A stretch of DNA of 59,986 nt, from positions 1 through 59,986 of the forward strand of contig JAQGJP010000025.1 in NCBI GenBank assembly GCA_028290545.1, given 5' to 3'. The translations under genes were made by a program, and so were the position numbers. Numbering within the stretch: the first letter of the stretch is position 1; every line of letters starts with the position of its first letter. The notes under the pieces are model-generated. The model searched no databases and was not told where the DNA came from. It saw only the letters and a program-made list of their open reading frames with translations. Shown here one piece after another: positions 9,715 to 18,283 of this stretch. The DNA is from Rhizobium sp. (GTDB taxonomy: Bacteria; Pseudomonadota; Alphaproteobacteria; Rhizobiales; Rhizobiaceae).

Positions 9715-10101
9715 ATGACGACATCTGCCAGAACTGTTTTCTATGGCGGCATCGCCGCGAGCCTGCTGATGGTGACTGCCGCCTCAGCGCATCACGGCTG
9801 GTCCTGGGCCGAGGACCAACAGGTTGAACTCTCCGGAACCATCAAGGCGATCATGATCGCGCCGCCGCATCCGACGCTCGACGTCGAGACCGCCGATGAT
9901 GGCCTGTGGCGGGTCGAACTCGGCAATCCGCGCGCCACGGAACGTGCAGGCTTCGTCGAAGGCGTGGCAAAGGTTGGCGACATGATCGTCGCACTTGGCA
10001 ACAAGTCCAAGGATCCGAGCGAAAAGCGGATGAAAGCGGTGCGCATCACCATCGGTGACAAGGTTTACGACATCTATCCCGAGCGCATCGAGTCGAACTG
10101 A
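9715..10101 (+). CDS. DUF6152-like secreted protein
   Basis: 128 residues from ATG 9715, which has GAGGAG seven bases upstream (an ATG at 9709 is too close). The N-terminus is a Sec signal (VFYGGIAASLLMVTAASAHH, cleavage after ASA). The mature part HHGWSWAEDQQVELSGTIKA is typical of DUF6152 periplasmic proteins. Three bases separate its stop from the next gene, a small membrane protein, so the two form an operon. Function is unknown; DUF6152 genes commonly sit beside small inner-membrane proteins. Confidence 0.8.
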   Translation: MTTSARTVFYGGIAASLLMVTAASAHHGWSWAEDQQVELSGTIKAIMIAPPHPTLDVETADDGLWRVELGNPRATERAGFVEGVAKVGDMIVALGNKSKDPSEKRMKAVRITIGDKVYDIYPERIESN

Positions 10102-10104
10102 CGC

Positions 10105-10575
10105 ATGGATTTTCTGGAATGGCTTTCCGGGTTGCCGCCGGCATCGGTGCTCAGGCAATCGGCAATCGTCTACATGCTGGTAAACGCCGCGCATATCCTG
10201 GCGATCGGATTGCTGGTCGGCGCGATCCTGCCGCTCGATCTCAGGCTGGCAGGCTTCTTCTCCCATGTGCCGGTCTCAGTTCTGGCGCCGTTTCTGTCTC
10301 AGGTATCGGCGACAGGATTGGTGCTCGCCGCCATCACCGGGCTCTGTCTTTTTTCAGTCAGGCCGTTGGAATATATCGTCAATCCTGCGCTTCTGACAAA
10401 GCTCGGCCTCATCGCCTTCGGCACTCTCAACGCGTTCCTGCAACACCGTGGCCCAGCCTGGCGCGAAGCGCTGCAGGACGGACCGATCCGCCTGAAAGTC
10501 CGCCTCCTGGCAATCGTCTCATTGGCGACTTGGATAACAGCCGTGATCGCCGGCCGCTGGATCGGGTTCCTCTAA
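10105..10575 (+). CDS. Small integral membrane protein (DUF2214/DUF6644-like)
   Basis: 156 residues with about four membrane helices (for example AAHILAIGLLVGAILPLDLR, GLVLAAITGLCLFSV). The His in VNAAHILAIG, early in the first helix, is a conserved-looking feature of this membrane family. It starts three bases after the DUF6152 stop, so translation is probably coupled. A partnership between the two is inferred from order alone. Confidence 0.72.
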   Translation: MDFLEWLSGLPPASVLRQSAIVYMLVNAAHILAIGLLVGAILPLDLRLAGFFSHVPVSVLAPFLSQVSATGLVLAAITGLCLFSVRPLEYIVNPALLTKLGLIAFGTLNAFLQHRGPAWREALQDGPIRLKVRLLAIVSLATWITAVIAGRWIGFL

Positions 10576-10666
10576 ACGATTCGCCTGCCTTGGTGGCCAA
10601 AGCGGCGATGGCTTGATATAGAAGCATGCGAGCTTCGAACCAACCGATGAATGGCGTCACGATGCA

Positions 10667-11812
10667 ATGCTGAATACCAAGCCTGCCGCTGGTCGGCATC
10701 TGTGGCGCGCACTCGTCGTCCTTCTCACGCTCAATCTCGCCGCCTGCGCCTCGCGACCGGGGCCGGAAGTATTGCAAACCGTGCAAGCGCTGCCGGCCGC
10801 ATCCGCAAAGCAGGTGAAGGTCTATGCGGTGACCACCCGAAGCCGGGTAACGCCCGACACCAATGTCTATGACAATGGCAAGTCGATTGCGTCCAACTAT
10901 GCCGAGCTGACGGTTTCAATCCCGCCGGGCCACAAGCCTTCGCAGATCGAGTGGCCCGAAAAGAAGCCCGATCCCGAAAAATCCTTCGCGGTGGTCGGCC
11001 AGTCCGTGCTGGATCAGTCACAGTTCATTGCCGGCATTGGCGCGGAGCGGAAGGCATCGCAGAAAATCGGCGTGTTCGTGCACGGCTACAACAATAATTT
11101 CCAGGAGGCGCTGTTCCGGCTGGCCCAGCTTTCGGCGGATTCCGACGTCGTCGGAGCGCCGATCCTGTTTTCCTGGCCGTCGCAGGGAGCGCTGTCGGGC
11201 TATGTCGCCGACAAGGAAGCTGTGACCTATTCGCGAGATTATCTGGCAAGCCTGCTGATGGATCTTACCAAGGGCACGGGCAAGGGAACCGGCGAGATCT
11301 ACGTTTTCGGCCATTCCATGGGCGGATGGCTGGTGGTGGAAGCCATCAGGCAATTGAAGCTGCAGGGCCGCGATGATGTGCTCGCCCATCTCAACATCGT
11401 CCTGGCGGCACCCGACATCGATTCCGACGTCTTCGGGGCGCAGATGCGGGTGATTGGCAAGCTGCCTCACCCGATGACGGTACTTGTCTCCGGCGACGAC
11501 CGGGCGCTGGCGGTGTCGAAAGTGCTGAGCTACAGCACACAGCGGGTGGGAACGCTCAACGTCAACGATCCGCTCGTGCAGCAGGCGGCCATCGATGCCG
11601 GCGTGCAGCTCGTCGACATCTCGACGATCGAGGCGACGGATTCCGCCAAGCACAACCGTTTCGTCGATGCGGCGGCACTTTATCCGGCGCTGACCGCAAG
11701 GTCGGAGCGCAACGGACTGGGACAGGCCGGCGCCTTCGTGTTCGATGCCGCAGCAGCGACCGTATCAAGCCCGTTCAGGCTGGTGTCGGGGGCGCTGAAA
11801 CAGGGTCAATAG
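10667..11812 (+). CDS. Lipoprotein alpha/beta hydrolase (DUF900 family)
   Basis: 381 residues. A lipoprotein signal ends in the lipobox LNLAAC (Cys27). The hydrolase core has VFVHGYNNNFQEALFRLAQL at residues 137-156 and the nucleophile elbow FGHSMGG with Ser217. LAAPDIDSDVF and the late KHNRF segment supply the probable acid and His. This matches COG4782/DUF900 proteins, which are common in rhizobia. The substrate is unknown; anchoring in the envelope is inferred from the lipobox. Confidence 0.88.
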   Translation: MLNTKPAAGRHLWRALVVLLTLNLAACASRPGPEVLQTVQALPAASAKQVKVYAVTTRSRVTPDTNVYDNGKSIASNYAELTVSIPPGHKPSQIEWPEKKPDPEKSFAVVGQSVLDQSQFIAGIGAERKASQKIGVFVHGYNNNFQEALFRLAQLSADSDVVGAPILFSWPSQGALSGYVADKEAVTYSRDYLASLLMDLTKGTGKGTGEIYVFGHSMGGWLVVEAIRQLKLQGRDDVLAHLNIVLAAPDIDSDVFGAQMRVIGKLPHPMTVLVSGDDRALAVSKVLSYSTQRVGTLNVNDPLVQQAAIDAGVQLVDISTIEATDSAKHNRFVDAAALYPALTARSERNGLGQAGAFVFDAAAATVSSPFRLVSGALKQGQ

Positions 11813-11889
11813 ATGGCTTGCCGGGCCTTCGAATAGACAGGCGATGCCGGACGTCTTGGTTGAACACCGACCACGCAACGAGGACTTCC

Positions 11890-12966
11890 ATGCTGACAGA
11901 CCCCGATCTTCGCTCGATCCGGGATGCAGGCCTGATCGATGACGCGAAGCTTGCCGAGATTGCCTCTTTTCTGGCAGCACGCGGGCAACCCTCGTCCGAC
12001 ATGCCAGTGCCGCGCTTCGACCTGACCCATATGCTCTGGTATGCCGGCGCGCTGATCATCATCGGCGCCATGGGGCTGTTCACCAATGAGGCCTTCAACC
12101 GCATGGGCGGCTGGGCACTCGCGGCCTGCGGCGGCGCCTATGCCGTCGTCTTTCTCGCCGCCGGTGAATATTTATGGCGAAATCGGGCGCTCCGCGTGCC
12201 GGCGGGCCTGCTTGTCGCCGTTGCCGTGTCGATGGCGCCGCTGATCATCTACGGTGTCCAGGATGCCATGGGCTTCTGGAAAACCGAGGCGGGGCAGCCC
12301 ACCGATTACCAGGATTTCTTCGTCTATGTAAATGGCAGCTGGGTCTATATGGAGATCGGCGCGATCCTCGCCGCGCTGTTGGCGATCTACCGTTATCCGT
12401 TTCCGTTCATCCTGCTGATCGGTGCGGTTGCGCTGTGGTTCCTGTCGATGGACCTGGCGCTCTGGTTCACCCGGTCGCCGGACGGCTTCAACGAGTGGGA
12501 CATTCGCCGCGACGTGTCGATGTGGGTCGGTATCGTGATGATCACCGCCGCATGGGCCGCCGATATCCTCCGCCGCGACCGGCGGGATTTCTCTTTCTGG
12601 ATCCATATTTTCGGGATCATGGCCTTCTGGGGCGGAATGACGCTGCATGACGGCGGGACTGAACTGCAGAAGTTCCTGTATTGCCTGATCAATATCGGCC
12701 TGATCGGCCTGAGCGTTTTTCTCAACCGCCGCGTCTATGCCGTGTTCGGGGCGCTCGGCATCGCAACCTATCTCGGATACCTTGCCTACGAGGTCTTCAA
12801 GGACGTGATCCTGTTCTCCTTCGCGCTATCGGCAATCGGCATCGGTGTGATTGGCCTCGGCCTCCTGCTGCACCGCAACCGCGCGCGGCTCGTCGCGTCA
12901 CTGGATGCGGTCCTGCCGCAATCGTTGCGATGGCTGCGACCGGAGCATGCGCGCGGGGCTGTTTGA
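11890..12966 (+). CDS. Polytopic membrane protein (DUF2157-like N-terminus)
   Basis: 358 residues from ATG 11890 behind GAGGA. The first 45 residues are soluble and helical (MLTDPDLRSIRDAGLIDDAK), like the start of DUF2157 proteins. The rest holds about ten hydrophobic segments, for example MLWYAGALIIIGAMGLFTNE and LFSFALSAIGIGVIGLGLLL. There is no enzymatic motif. It follows the DUF900 gene in the same direction with a 77-bp gap and abuts a convergent toxin-antitoxin operon. Confidence 0.75.
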   Translation: MLTDPDLRSIRDAGLIDDAKLAEIASFLAARGQPSSDMPVPRFDLTHMLWYAGALIIIGAMGLFTNEAFNRMGGWALAACGGAYAVVFLAAGEYLWRNRALRVPAGLLVAVAVSMAPLIIYGVQDAMGFWKTEAGQPTDYQDFFVYVNGSWVYMEIGAILAALLAIYRYPFPFILLIGAVALWFLSMDLALWFTRSPDGFNEWDIRRDVSMWVGIVMITAAWAADILRRDRRDFSFWIHIFGIMAFWGGMTLHDGGTELQKFLYCLINIGLIGLSVFLNRRVYAVFGALGIATYLGYLAYEVFKDVILFSFALSAIGIGVIGLGLLLHRNRARLVASLDAVLPQSLRWLRPEHARGAV

Positions 12967-12982
12967 ATCCATCTGCACATTG

Positions 12983-13567
12983 CTACCGATCCGGATTGCA
13001 AATCAGAAGCTGCACTTCTTCAATCTGTTTCGCTGTATTTGGGAGGCCCGCCTTTTTCAGGGCTGCGATATACTGATCAAATGTGAATACTGGCGCTTTA
13101 TAATGGAGAAAGTCCTGCTGGGCAGCACTGATAAACAGTTCGGGTGATATTCCGAAAAGATCAAGCAGGAAATCGTCCGGATGCTGTGCTTTCATGCCTA
13201 GGGGCGTCAGGATCTCTGCGGGAAAGTCCTTCAAATTGAATGTGACAATCACATCCGCGCATGTCTTAATAGCTGCAGCGAGCACGTGCCGATCGTCGGG
13301 ATCAGGTAATTCGAAGGATTTTTCAAGCGGTTCATACCCTGTAACTAAGCAGTCGGGTACGGAAGCATTCACAAGCATACGCATGCGCTCGAGCTTTTCG
13401 AGTGGCACATTCTGCTCTTTATGAATACTGTTTACCCACTCATTGTTGATTTTCTCGGTCCAGCGCGCACGAAACATTTTTGTTTGCGCTAGAAAAAGAA
13501 CGAGGCTTTTCAGCCTCGCTCCAAAAAATACATTAGCATCGATGAGTACGGTAAAGGTTGAAATCAT
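12983..13567 (-). CDS. PIN-domain toxin of a toxin-antitoxin pair
   Basis: 194 residues. The PIN acidic set is visible: Asp10 (LIDANVFFGAR), Glu43, Asp92 (LPDPDDRHVLAAAIKTCADV) and Asp114 in TFNLKDF. The family cleaves RNA; the target cannot be read. It is longer than classic VapC (about 130 residues) and carries a C-terminal extension ending EEVQLLICNPDR. Its ATG overlaps the antitoxin stop by four bases, so the two are translationally coupled. GC is lower than in neighbours, consistent with transfer. Confidence 0.88.
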   Translation of the reverse strand: MISTFTVLIDANVFFGARLKSLVLFLAQTKMFRARWTEKINNEWVNSIHKEQNVPLEKLERMRMLVNASVPDCLVTGYEPLEKSFELPDPDDRHVLAAAIKTCADVIVTFNLKDFPAEILTPLGMKAQHPDDFLLDLFGISPELFISAAQQDFLHYKAPVFTFDQYIAALKKAGLPNTAKQIEEVQLLICNPDR

Positions 13568-14013
13568 TCCAAGCCAAGTTCCCGCGTCAGCTCGGCTAGT
13601 TCAGCAAGCGCTGCACTCCGATCGGCCTTTGATGCTTGCTCGAAAGCCACCAAATCGGCAAATTTCACTCGACGGTGCCGATTAACCAACCGAGCGGGCA
13701 GTTTGCCTTCATCAATTAACTTGCAGACGAAGGGACGGGACACATTGAGAAAATCGGCGGCTTGCTTCGTTGTGAGTTCAGCTTCATGTGGGATCACCGA
13801 AAGCGCCTTGCCTTCCGCCATAGCTTCGAGAACTGCCAGCATCATGTGTACAGCCTTGGCTGGCAGGGGTACTGCAGACCATTCAACAAAGAAAGTGATG
13901 TTCTCATGGCTCTTTGCAAAGCCTTCAAGTCGCTCAACCGCCTTTCGAGCGATGGCAGACTCCGTTTCCGTCGTCGGCAAGGTCTCCTTGAAGCTATTCG
14001 AATACGCCAGCAT
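13564..14013 (-). CDS. HTH (excisionase-type) antitoxin of the PIN pair
   Basis: 149 residues from ATG 14013 with AAGGGA eight bases upstream. Residues about 79-128 form a helix-turn-helix of the excisionase/HTH_17 type (TTKQAADFLNVSRPFVCKLI, then PARLVNRHRRVKFADLVAFE). The tail AALAELAELTRELGLE is probably the toxin-binding helix. It is the first gene of the operon and very likely binds its own promoter at 14061-14098. The partner toxin overlaps its stop. Confidence 0.86.
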   Translation of the reverse strand: MLAYSNSFKETLPTTETESAIARKAVERLEGFAKSHENITFFVEWSAVPLPAKAVHMMLAVLEAMAEGKALSVIPHEAELTTKQAADFLNVSRPFVCKLIDEGKLPARLVNRHRRVKFADLVAFEQASKADRSAALAELAELTRELGLE

Positions 14014-14060
14014 GGTGGTATCCCTTTGAAATCAGCGCACGCTTGCGCCTAACTACTCGC

Positions 14061-14098
14061 ATTATAAGCAGCAGACGCAATAAACGCAATAAACGCAA
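14061..14098 (-). promoter_or_regulatory. Promoter and three-iteron operator of the toxin-antitoxin operon
   Basis: On the minus strand TATAAT (14061-14066) is a consensus -10 box, and TTGCGT (14084-14089) stands exactly 17 bases upstream as the -35. TTGCGT itself is repeated three times with a strict 9-bp period (14075-14080, 14084-14089, 14093-14098). The repeats cover the -35 and the spacer, an ideal place for repression by the HTH antitoxin. Confidence 0.7.
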
Positions 14099-14119
14099 TA
14101 TATGCTTCCGGCACGGCCC

Positions 14120-15772
14120 TCACCGATCGCTTGTCTCCCACCTTGGATTGATCCAGGGCTCCTGATTGCTGCGGGCAAGCGGCGGCTTGCCGAGGATGTG
14201 GTCGGCGGCCTTTTCCCCGGTCATGATCGACGGCGCGTTGAGATTGCCGTTGGTGACATGCGGGAAGATCGAGGAATCCGCCACGCGCAGGCCATCGACG
14301 CCGATCACCCGGGTTTCAGGATCGACCACAGCCATCGGATCGTCCTTGGCGCCCATACGGCATGTGCCGCAAGGATGGTAGGCGCTTTCGAGATGCTCGC
14401 GCAGGAAGGCATCGATCTCGTCGTCCGTCTGAATCGCGGCACCCGGCTGGATTTCCGGCCCCCGGAATTCGTCGAATGCCTGCTGGCCGAAGATCTCGCG
14501 GGTCAGGCGCACGGCGTGGCGGAACTTGATCCAGTCTTCCTCGTGGCTCATGTAGTTGAAGCGGATCACCGGTTCGGCCTTGGCATCGTTCGAGCGCAGC
14601 GTCACGCTGCCGCGCGATTTCGACAGGTTGTAGCCAACATGCGCCTGAAAACCGTGGCTCTTGGCGGCGGCCTTGCCATCATAGGAAATCGCCACCGGCA
14701 GGAAGTGATACTGCATATCCGGCTGCTTGACGCCGGGCGCCGAACGCAGGAAGGCGCAGGCCTCGAACTGGTTGGACGTACCCAGGCCCGTCTTGGTGAA
14801 CATCCACTGCGCACCCGCGACCCCCTGCCAGAACCACGGCAGCCACGAATAAAGCGACACCGGCTTGGTCGCAACCTGCTGGAAATAGAACTCCATATGG
14901 TCCTGCAGGTTGGCGCCGACACCCGGCCGATCGGCCTTGACCTCGATGCCCATCTGGCTGAGATGCGCGCCAGGGCCGATGCCCGACAGCATCAGCAGTT
15001 TGGGCGAATTGAACGATGAGGCCGAGACGATCACCTCGCGGTTGGCCTTGACCACCTCGATCCTGCCGCCGCGTTCGATCTCGACGCCTGTGGCGCGACC
15101 GTTCTCGATGATCACCCGGCGCGCCAGGCAATGGACGATTTCGACATTCGGGCGCTTTAACGCCGGCCTGAGATAGGCATTGGCTGCCGACCAGCGCCGG
15201 CCCTGATAAATCGTCTGCTCCATATGGCCGAAGCCTTCCTGCTTCTCGCCGTTGTAATCCTCGGTGAGCTCGAAGCCGGCCTGCTTGCCCGACTGGATGA
15301 AGGCGTGGAACAGCGGGTTCTTGACCGGCCCGCGCCGCACATGCAGCGGCCCGTCGGTGCCGCGCCAGCCCTCCTGCCCGCCAGCGGACTGTTCGAGCCG
15401 CTTGTAATAGGGCAGCACGTCGGCATAGGACCAGCCGCGCGCGCCGAGCTCTTCCCACCGGTTGAAATCCTCGGCATGGCCCCGGACATAGACCAGGCCG
15501 TTGATCGACGAGGAGCCGCCGATGACCTTGCCGCGCGGCGCGGTGATGCGGCGATTGTTGAGGTTTGGCTCGGGCTCGGAGAGATAGCCCCAGTTATAGC
15601 GCTTCATGCTCATCGGCCAGGCAAGTGCTGCCGGCATCTGGATGAACGGGCCGAAATCGGACCCGCCGAACTCCAGCACCAGAACCGTGTTCCTGCCGTC
15701 CTCGGAAAGCCGGTATGCCAGTGCCGAACCCGCCGAACCCGACCCGATGATGATGAAATCCGCTTGTGTCAT
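14120..15772 (-). CDS. betA: Choline dehydrogenase
   Basis: 550 residues from ATG 15772; the open frame to 15808 does not read like the family. This is a GMC oxidoreductase with the FAD-binding [19 protein letters not shown] at residues 5-23, [20 protein letters not shown], and the family end [19 protein letters not shown] through [16 protein letters not shown]. It oxidises choline to betaine aldehyde at the membrane, feeding BetB. It is the last gene of the bet group on this strand; a 233-bp gap full of palindromic repeats separates it from betB. Confidence 0.95.
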   Translation of the reverse strand: MTQADFIIIGSGSAGSALAYRLSEDGRNTVLVLEFGGSDFGPFIQMPAALAWPMSMKRYNWGYLSEPEPNLNNRRITAPRGKVIGGSSSINGLVYVRGHAEDFNRWEELGARGWSYADVLPYYKRLEQSAGGQEGWRGTDGPLHVRRGPVKNPLFHAFIQSGKQAGFELTEDYNGEKQEGFGHMEQTIYQGRRWSAANAYLRPALKRPNVEIVHCLARRVIIENGRATGVEIERGGRIEVVKANREVIVSASSFNSPKLLMLSGIGPGAHLSQMGIEVKADRPGVGANLQDHMEFYFQQVATKPVSLYSWLPWFWQGVAGAQWMFTKTGLGTSNQFEACAFLRSAPGVKQPDMQYHFLPVAISYDGKAAAKSHGFQAHVGYNLSKSRGSVTLRSNDAKAEPVIRFNYMSHEEDWIKFRHAVRLTREIFGQQAFDEFRGPEIQPGAAIQTDDEIDAFLREHLESAYHPCGTCRMGAKDDPMAVVDPETRVIGVDGLRVADSSIFPHVTNGNLNAPSIMTGEKAADHILGKPPLARSNQEPWINPRWETSDR

Positions 15773-15799
15773 TCCGCTCTGTCCCCACGGCGAAAGTAC

Positions 15800-15852
15800 C
15801 CCCCTCATCCGACCCTTCGGGCCACCTTCTCCCCGTTGGGGAGAAGAGGGAG
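15800..15852. repeat. RIME-like palindromic repeat
   Basis: The stretch CCCCTCATCCGACCC through TTCTCCCCGTTGGGGAGAAG is typical of the rhizobial intergenic mosaic elements, with CTTCTCCCC pairing with GGGGAGAAG around a two-base loop. It lies between betB and betA. Confidence 0.6.
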
Positions 15853-15876
15853 CATTTCGCTCTTATCTCTCCACGT

Positions 15877-15959
15877 GTCATCCTCGGGCTTGACCCGAGG
15901 ATCCACACTTCAATCGCCGCGCTTCAAAAATGGATCCTCGGGTCAAGCCCGAGGATGAC
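15877..15959. repeat. Pair of perfect 29-bp inverted repeats
   Basis: Bases 15877-15905 are the exact reverse complement of 15931-15959, with a 25-base loop; each arm is itself near-palindromic (CCTCGGGCTTGACCCGAGG). This kind of repeat is dispersed in many alphaproteobacterial genomes. In the transcript it would form a very stable structure between betB and betA. Confidence 0.75.
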
Positions 15960-16005
15960 GCTTTTCTGGTGACGCGATACCCATCCCCGATTGGAAGTGC
16001 AGTCG

Positions 16006-17469
16006 TTAATACGGCGCCTCGACCTTGCCCATCGACACATAGACCGTCTTGATATCGGAGTAATGCTGGATGGCGGCGAGCGAATTCTCGCGGCCGAAAC
16101 CCGACTGCTTGACGCCGCCGAAGGGGATTTCCACCGGGCAGAGATTATAGGTGTTGATCCAAAGCGTACCGGCTTCCAGACGATCGACCATGCGATGGGC
16201 GCGCGTCATGTCGCTGGTGAAGACGCCGCCGGACAGGCCGAATTCGGTCGCGTTGGCCCGCTCGACCACCTCGTCTTCATGATCGAAATCGAGCACGCAC
16301 ATGACAGGCCCGAAAATTTCTTCCCGCGCGATGATCATGGAGTCCGTGACATCGGCAAATACGGTCGGCTGGACATAGCAGCCATCGGCGGAGACGGCGT
16401 TGGGGATCGCGCCGCCGGTCAGAAGCGTTGCGCCCTCGGCCTTGCCCTTGGCGATATAGGCGAGGATTTTCTCCTGCTGGGCGCGGTTGATGACCGGGCC
16501 AAGCTGAGTTGCCTCGTCCATCGGATCGCCGATCAGGATCGCTTCCGTGCGGACTTTCAGGCGGGAGAGAAACTCGCTCTTGATGCCCTTCTGCACGAAG
16601 ACGCGGGTGCCGTTGGAGCAGACCTGACCGGTCGAATAGAAATTGCCGAGCATGGCGCCGCCGATCGCCGAATCTATATCGGCGTCGTCGAAGACGATCA
16701 GCGGCGACTTGCCGCCGAGTTCCATCGTCACGTGGCGCAGGCCAGCAGCGGCGGCCTCATAGACCTTGCGGCCGGTCGGCACCGAGCCGGTCAGCGAAAC
16801 CTTGCTGACATCGGGATGGTTGACGAGCAGCGGCCCGGTCGTCCGGTCGCCCTGGATGACGTTGTAAAGACCCTTGGGCAGCCCCGCCTCGATCAGGATT
16901 TCGGCGATCTTCAGTGCGCCGAGGGGCGTGTTTTCCGAGGGCTTGAAGACCATGGCATTGCCACAGATCAGCGCCGGCGCACCCTTCCAGCAGGCGATCT
17001 GCTGGGGATAATTCCAGGCGCCGATGCCGACGCAGACGCCGATCGGAATGCGCTTGGTATAGGCCCAGTCGGCACCCAGCGGGATATGCTCGCCGTTCAG
17101 CGCAGCACCGGCAACGCCGCCGAAAAATTCGAATGAATCCGCGCCCGAAGTCGGATCGGCGACGATGGTTTCCTGGATCGGCTTGCCGGTATCCAGGGTT
17201 TCCAGTTCGGAGAGCTCGCGGTTGCGATCGCGCATGATTTCGGCGGCGCGCTTGAGGATGCGGCCCCGCGCGGTGGGGCTCATCTTCGCCCAATCGACCT
17301 GGGCTCGCTTGGCGCTGGCAATGGCCTTTTCGACGATCGCGGGCGTGGCGGCATGCAGCCGGGCGATCACCTCGCCGGTGGCAGGATAGACGCTCTCGAA
17401 TGGCGTACCGGCGGTGTCTTCTATATATTCGCCATCGATGAAATGGCTGGCTTTCGGCTGCGCGCGCAT
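16006..17469 (-). CDS. betB: Betaine aldehyde dehydrogenase
   Basis: 487 residues from ATG 17469, chosen over the open frame to 17613 because AGGGA lies seven bases upstream and 487 is the usual family length. Aldehyde dehydrogenase with the catalytic Glu in [18 protein letters not shown] and the nucleophile Cys in [15 protein letters not shown]. It oxidises betaine aldehyde to glycine betaine, an osmoprotectant and carbon source. Gene order on the strand is betC, DUF1344, betB, betA. No betI repressor gene is in the window, unlike the usual betICBA order. Confidence 0.95.
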   Translation of the reverse strand: MRAQPKASHFIDGEYIEDTAGTPFESVYPATGEVIARLHAATPAIVEKAIASAKRAQVDWAKMSPTARGRILKRAAEIMRDRNRELSELETLDTGKPIQETIVADPTSGADSFEFFGGVAGAALNGEHIPLGADWAYTKRIPIGVCVGIGAWNYPQQIACWKGAPALICGNAMVFKPSENTPLGALKIAEILIEAGLPKGLYNVIQGDRTTGPLLVNHPDVSKVSLTGSVPTGRKVYEAAAAGLRHVTMELGGKSPLIVFDDADIDSAIGGAMLGNFYSTGQVCSNGTRVFVQKGIKSEFLSRLKVRTEAILIGDPMDEATQLGPVINRAQQEKILAYIAKGKAEGATLLTGGAIPNAVSADGCYVQPTVFADVTDSMIIAREEIFGPVMCVLDFDHEDEVVERANATEFGLSGGVFTSDMTRAHRMVDRLEAGTLWINTYNLCPVEIPFGGVKQSGFGRENSLAAIQHYSDIKTVYVSMGKVEAPY

Positions 17470-17603
17470 AATGTTCCCTACTGGGTGAAAACCCGGGTTA
17501 AACATGAACGCGAACATATAGATAGAAGCACCCTTTGGCACCCCTGAGCGCGGGTCAGATTCCGTCTCATTTGCGACAGAATCGGTTCGTTCGGGATACA
17601 GGA

Positions 17604-17634
17604 TACCGCGCATGACCCGCCGTCATGCGCGGTA
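17604..17634. repeat. Perfect 13-bp inverted repeat upstream of betB
   Basis: TACCGCGCATGAC (17604-17616) and GTCATGCGCGGTA (17622-17634) pair perfectly around a 5-base loop, 135 bases before the betB ATG and 38 bases after the DUF1344 stop. It lacks a T-tract. It may be a factor-dependent terminator, an operator or a dispersed palindrome. Confidence 0.55.
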
Positions 17635-17672
17635 CTCCGAACATCAGGTAAAAGGATGGCTAATCCTTATTA

Positions 17673-17930
17673 CTACTTGACGATGGTCACCATCTCGGCC
17701 TGAAGCTTCTTGCCCGTCTTCTGATAGGCCACTTTAACCTTCTCGCCGCCCTTGATGCCCGGATCCTTGAAATTCGACGCCAAGGTGAATGTGTCGCCAT
17801 TGGCGAGCGTCAGCGACTTTCCGGTTTCGTAGGTCTTGACCGTGCCGGTCATGGACATGCTTGCCGCGAAGGCGGCGGGCACCATAGCAACAGAAGAAAG
17901 AATGACTGCAGAAGCAAAAAGAACGCGCAT
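17673..17930 (-). CDS. Small secreted DUF1344 protein
   Basis: 85 residues. A clear Sec signal (VLFASAVILSSVAMVPAAFA) is followed by a short mature part, MTGTVKTYETGKSLTLANGD, and a Lys-rich end typical of DUF1344, a rhizobial periplasmic family of unknown function with an OB-like look. It stands between betC and betB on the same strand, with palindromes on both sides, so it may be an independent unit. Confidence 0.85.
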   Translation of the reverse strand: MRVLFASAVILSSVAMVPAAFAASMSMTGTVKTYETGKSLTLANGDTFTLASNFKDPGIKGGEKVKVAYQKTGKKLQAEMVTIVK

Positions 17931-18268
17931 TGGCGTAGTCCTCTTTATATGGCCACACGAAAGTTTTTGATGGTCGTGTCATGGCCAGGATGGGCTCGTC
18001 TGAATTTGTCGCGTCGCGCTGATATACTTATCAGTGCCGGCAAATTCCGCTCCCAAGAGGCAGTTGTAGAATTATTTTAAGGGAACTCAACTTAAATGAT
18101 GTTCATGTGTTCCCGTTTTATTCTATATTAATTTAATGTTTGCTTTCGCCATATTTGCCCTAATCTCCACATTCCGCCGCAAATACGGCGGAATATTGCA
18201 AGTTCGCCGGCCTGCGGCAATATCACTCGCCAGAGAGGACAAATTTCACTCACCTTGGGGGACGAATT
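17931..18268. other. Gene-free gap between betC and the DUF1344 gene
   Basis: No coding frame is convincing here. The gap holds CTGATA-4-TATCAG (18019-18034), probably close to the DUF1344 promoter, an AT-rich stretch (18040-18165), and a perfect 9-bp stem ATTCCGCCG/CGGCGGAAT (18171-18194, 6-base loop). Its right end carries the tandem duplication of the betC stop region. Confidence 0.6.
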
Positions 18269-18283
18269 TCACTCACCCCGGGG
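18238..18283. repeat. Tandem imperfect 23-bp duplication across the betC stop codon
   Basis: Bases 18238-18260 and 18261-18283 are adjacent copies sharing AATTTCACTCACC and a G-run, differing at about three positions. The betC TGA lies in the right copy; the left copy is untranslated. It looks like a local duplication that left the reading frame intact. Confidence 0.6.

Noticed and set aside
14074..14100. Possible plasmid-type origin iterons
   Set aside because: Only three 9-bp copies, placed exactly on a promoter of a toxin-antitoxin operon, with no replication gene nearby.
15991..17136. Plus-strand frame of 381 codons opposite betB
   Set aside because: Composition (Asp/His/Arg-rich, no motifs) is that of a mirror of the aldehyde dehydrogenase codons.
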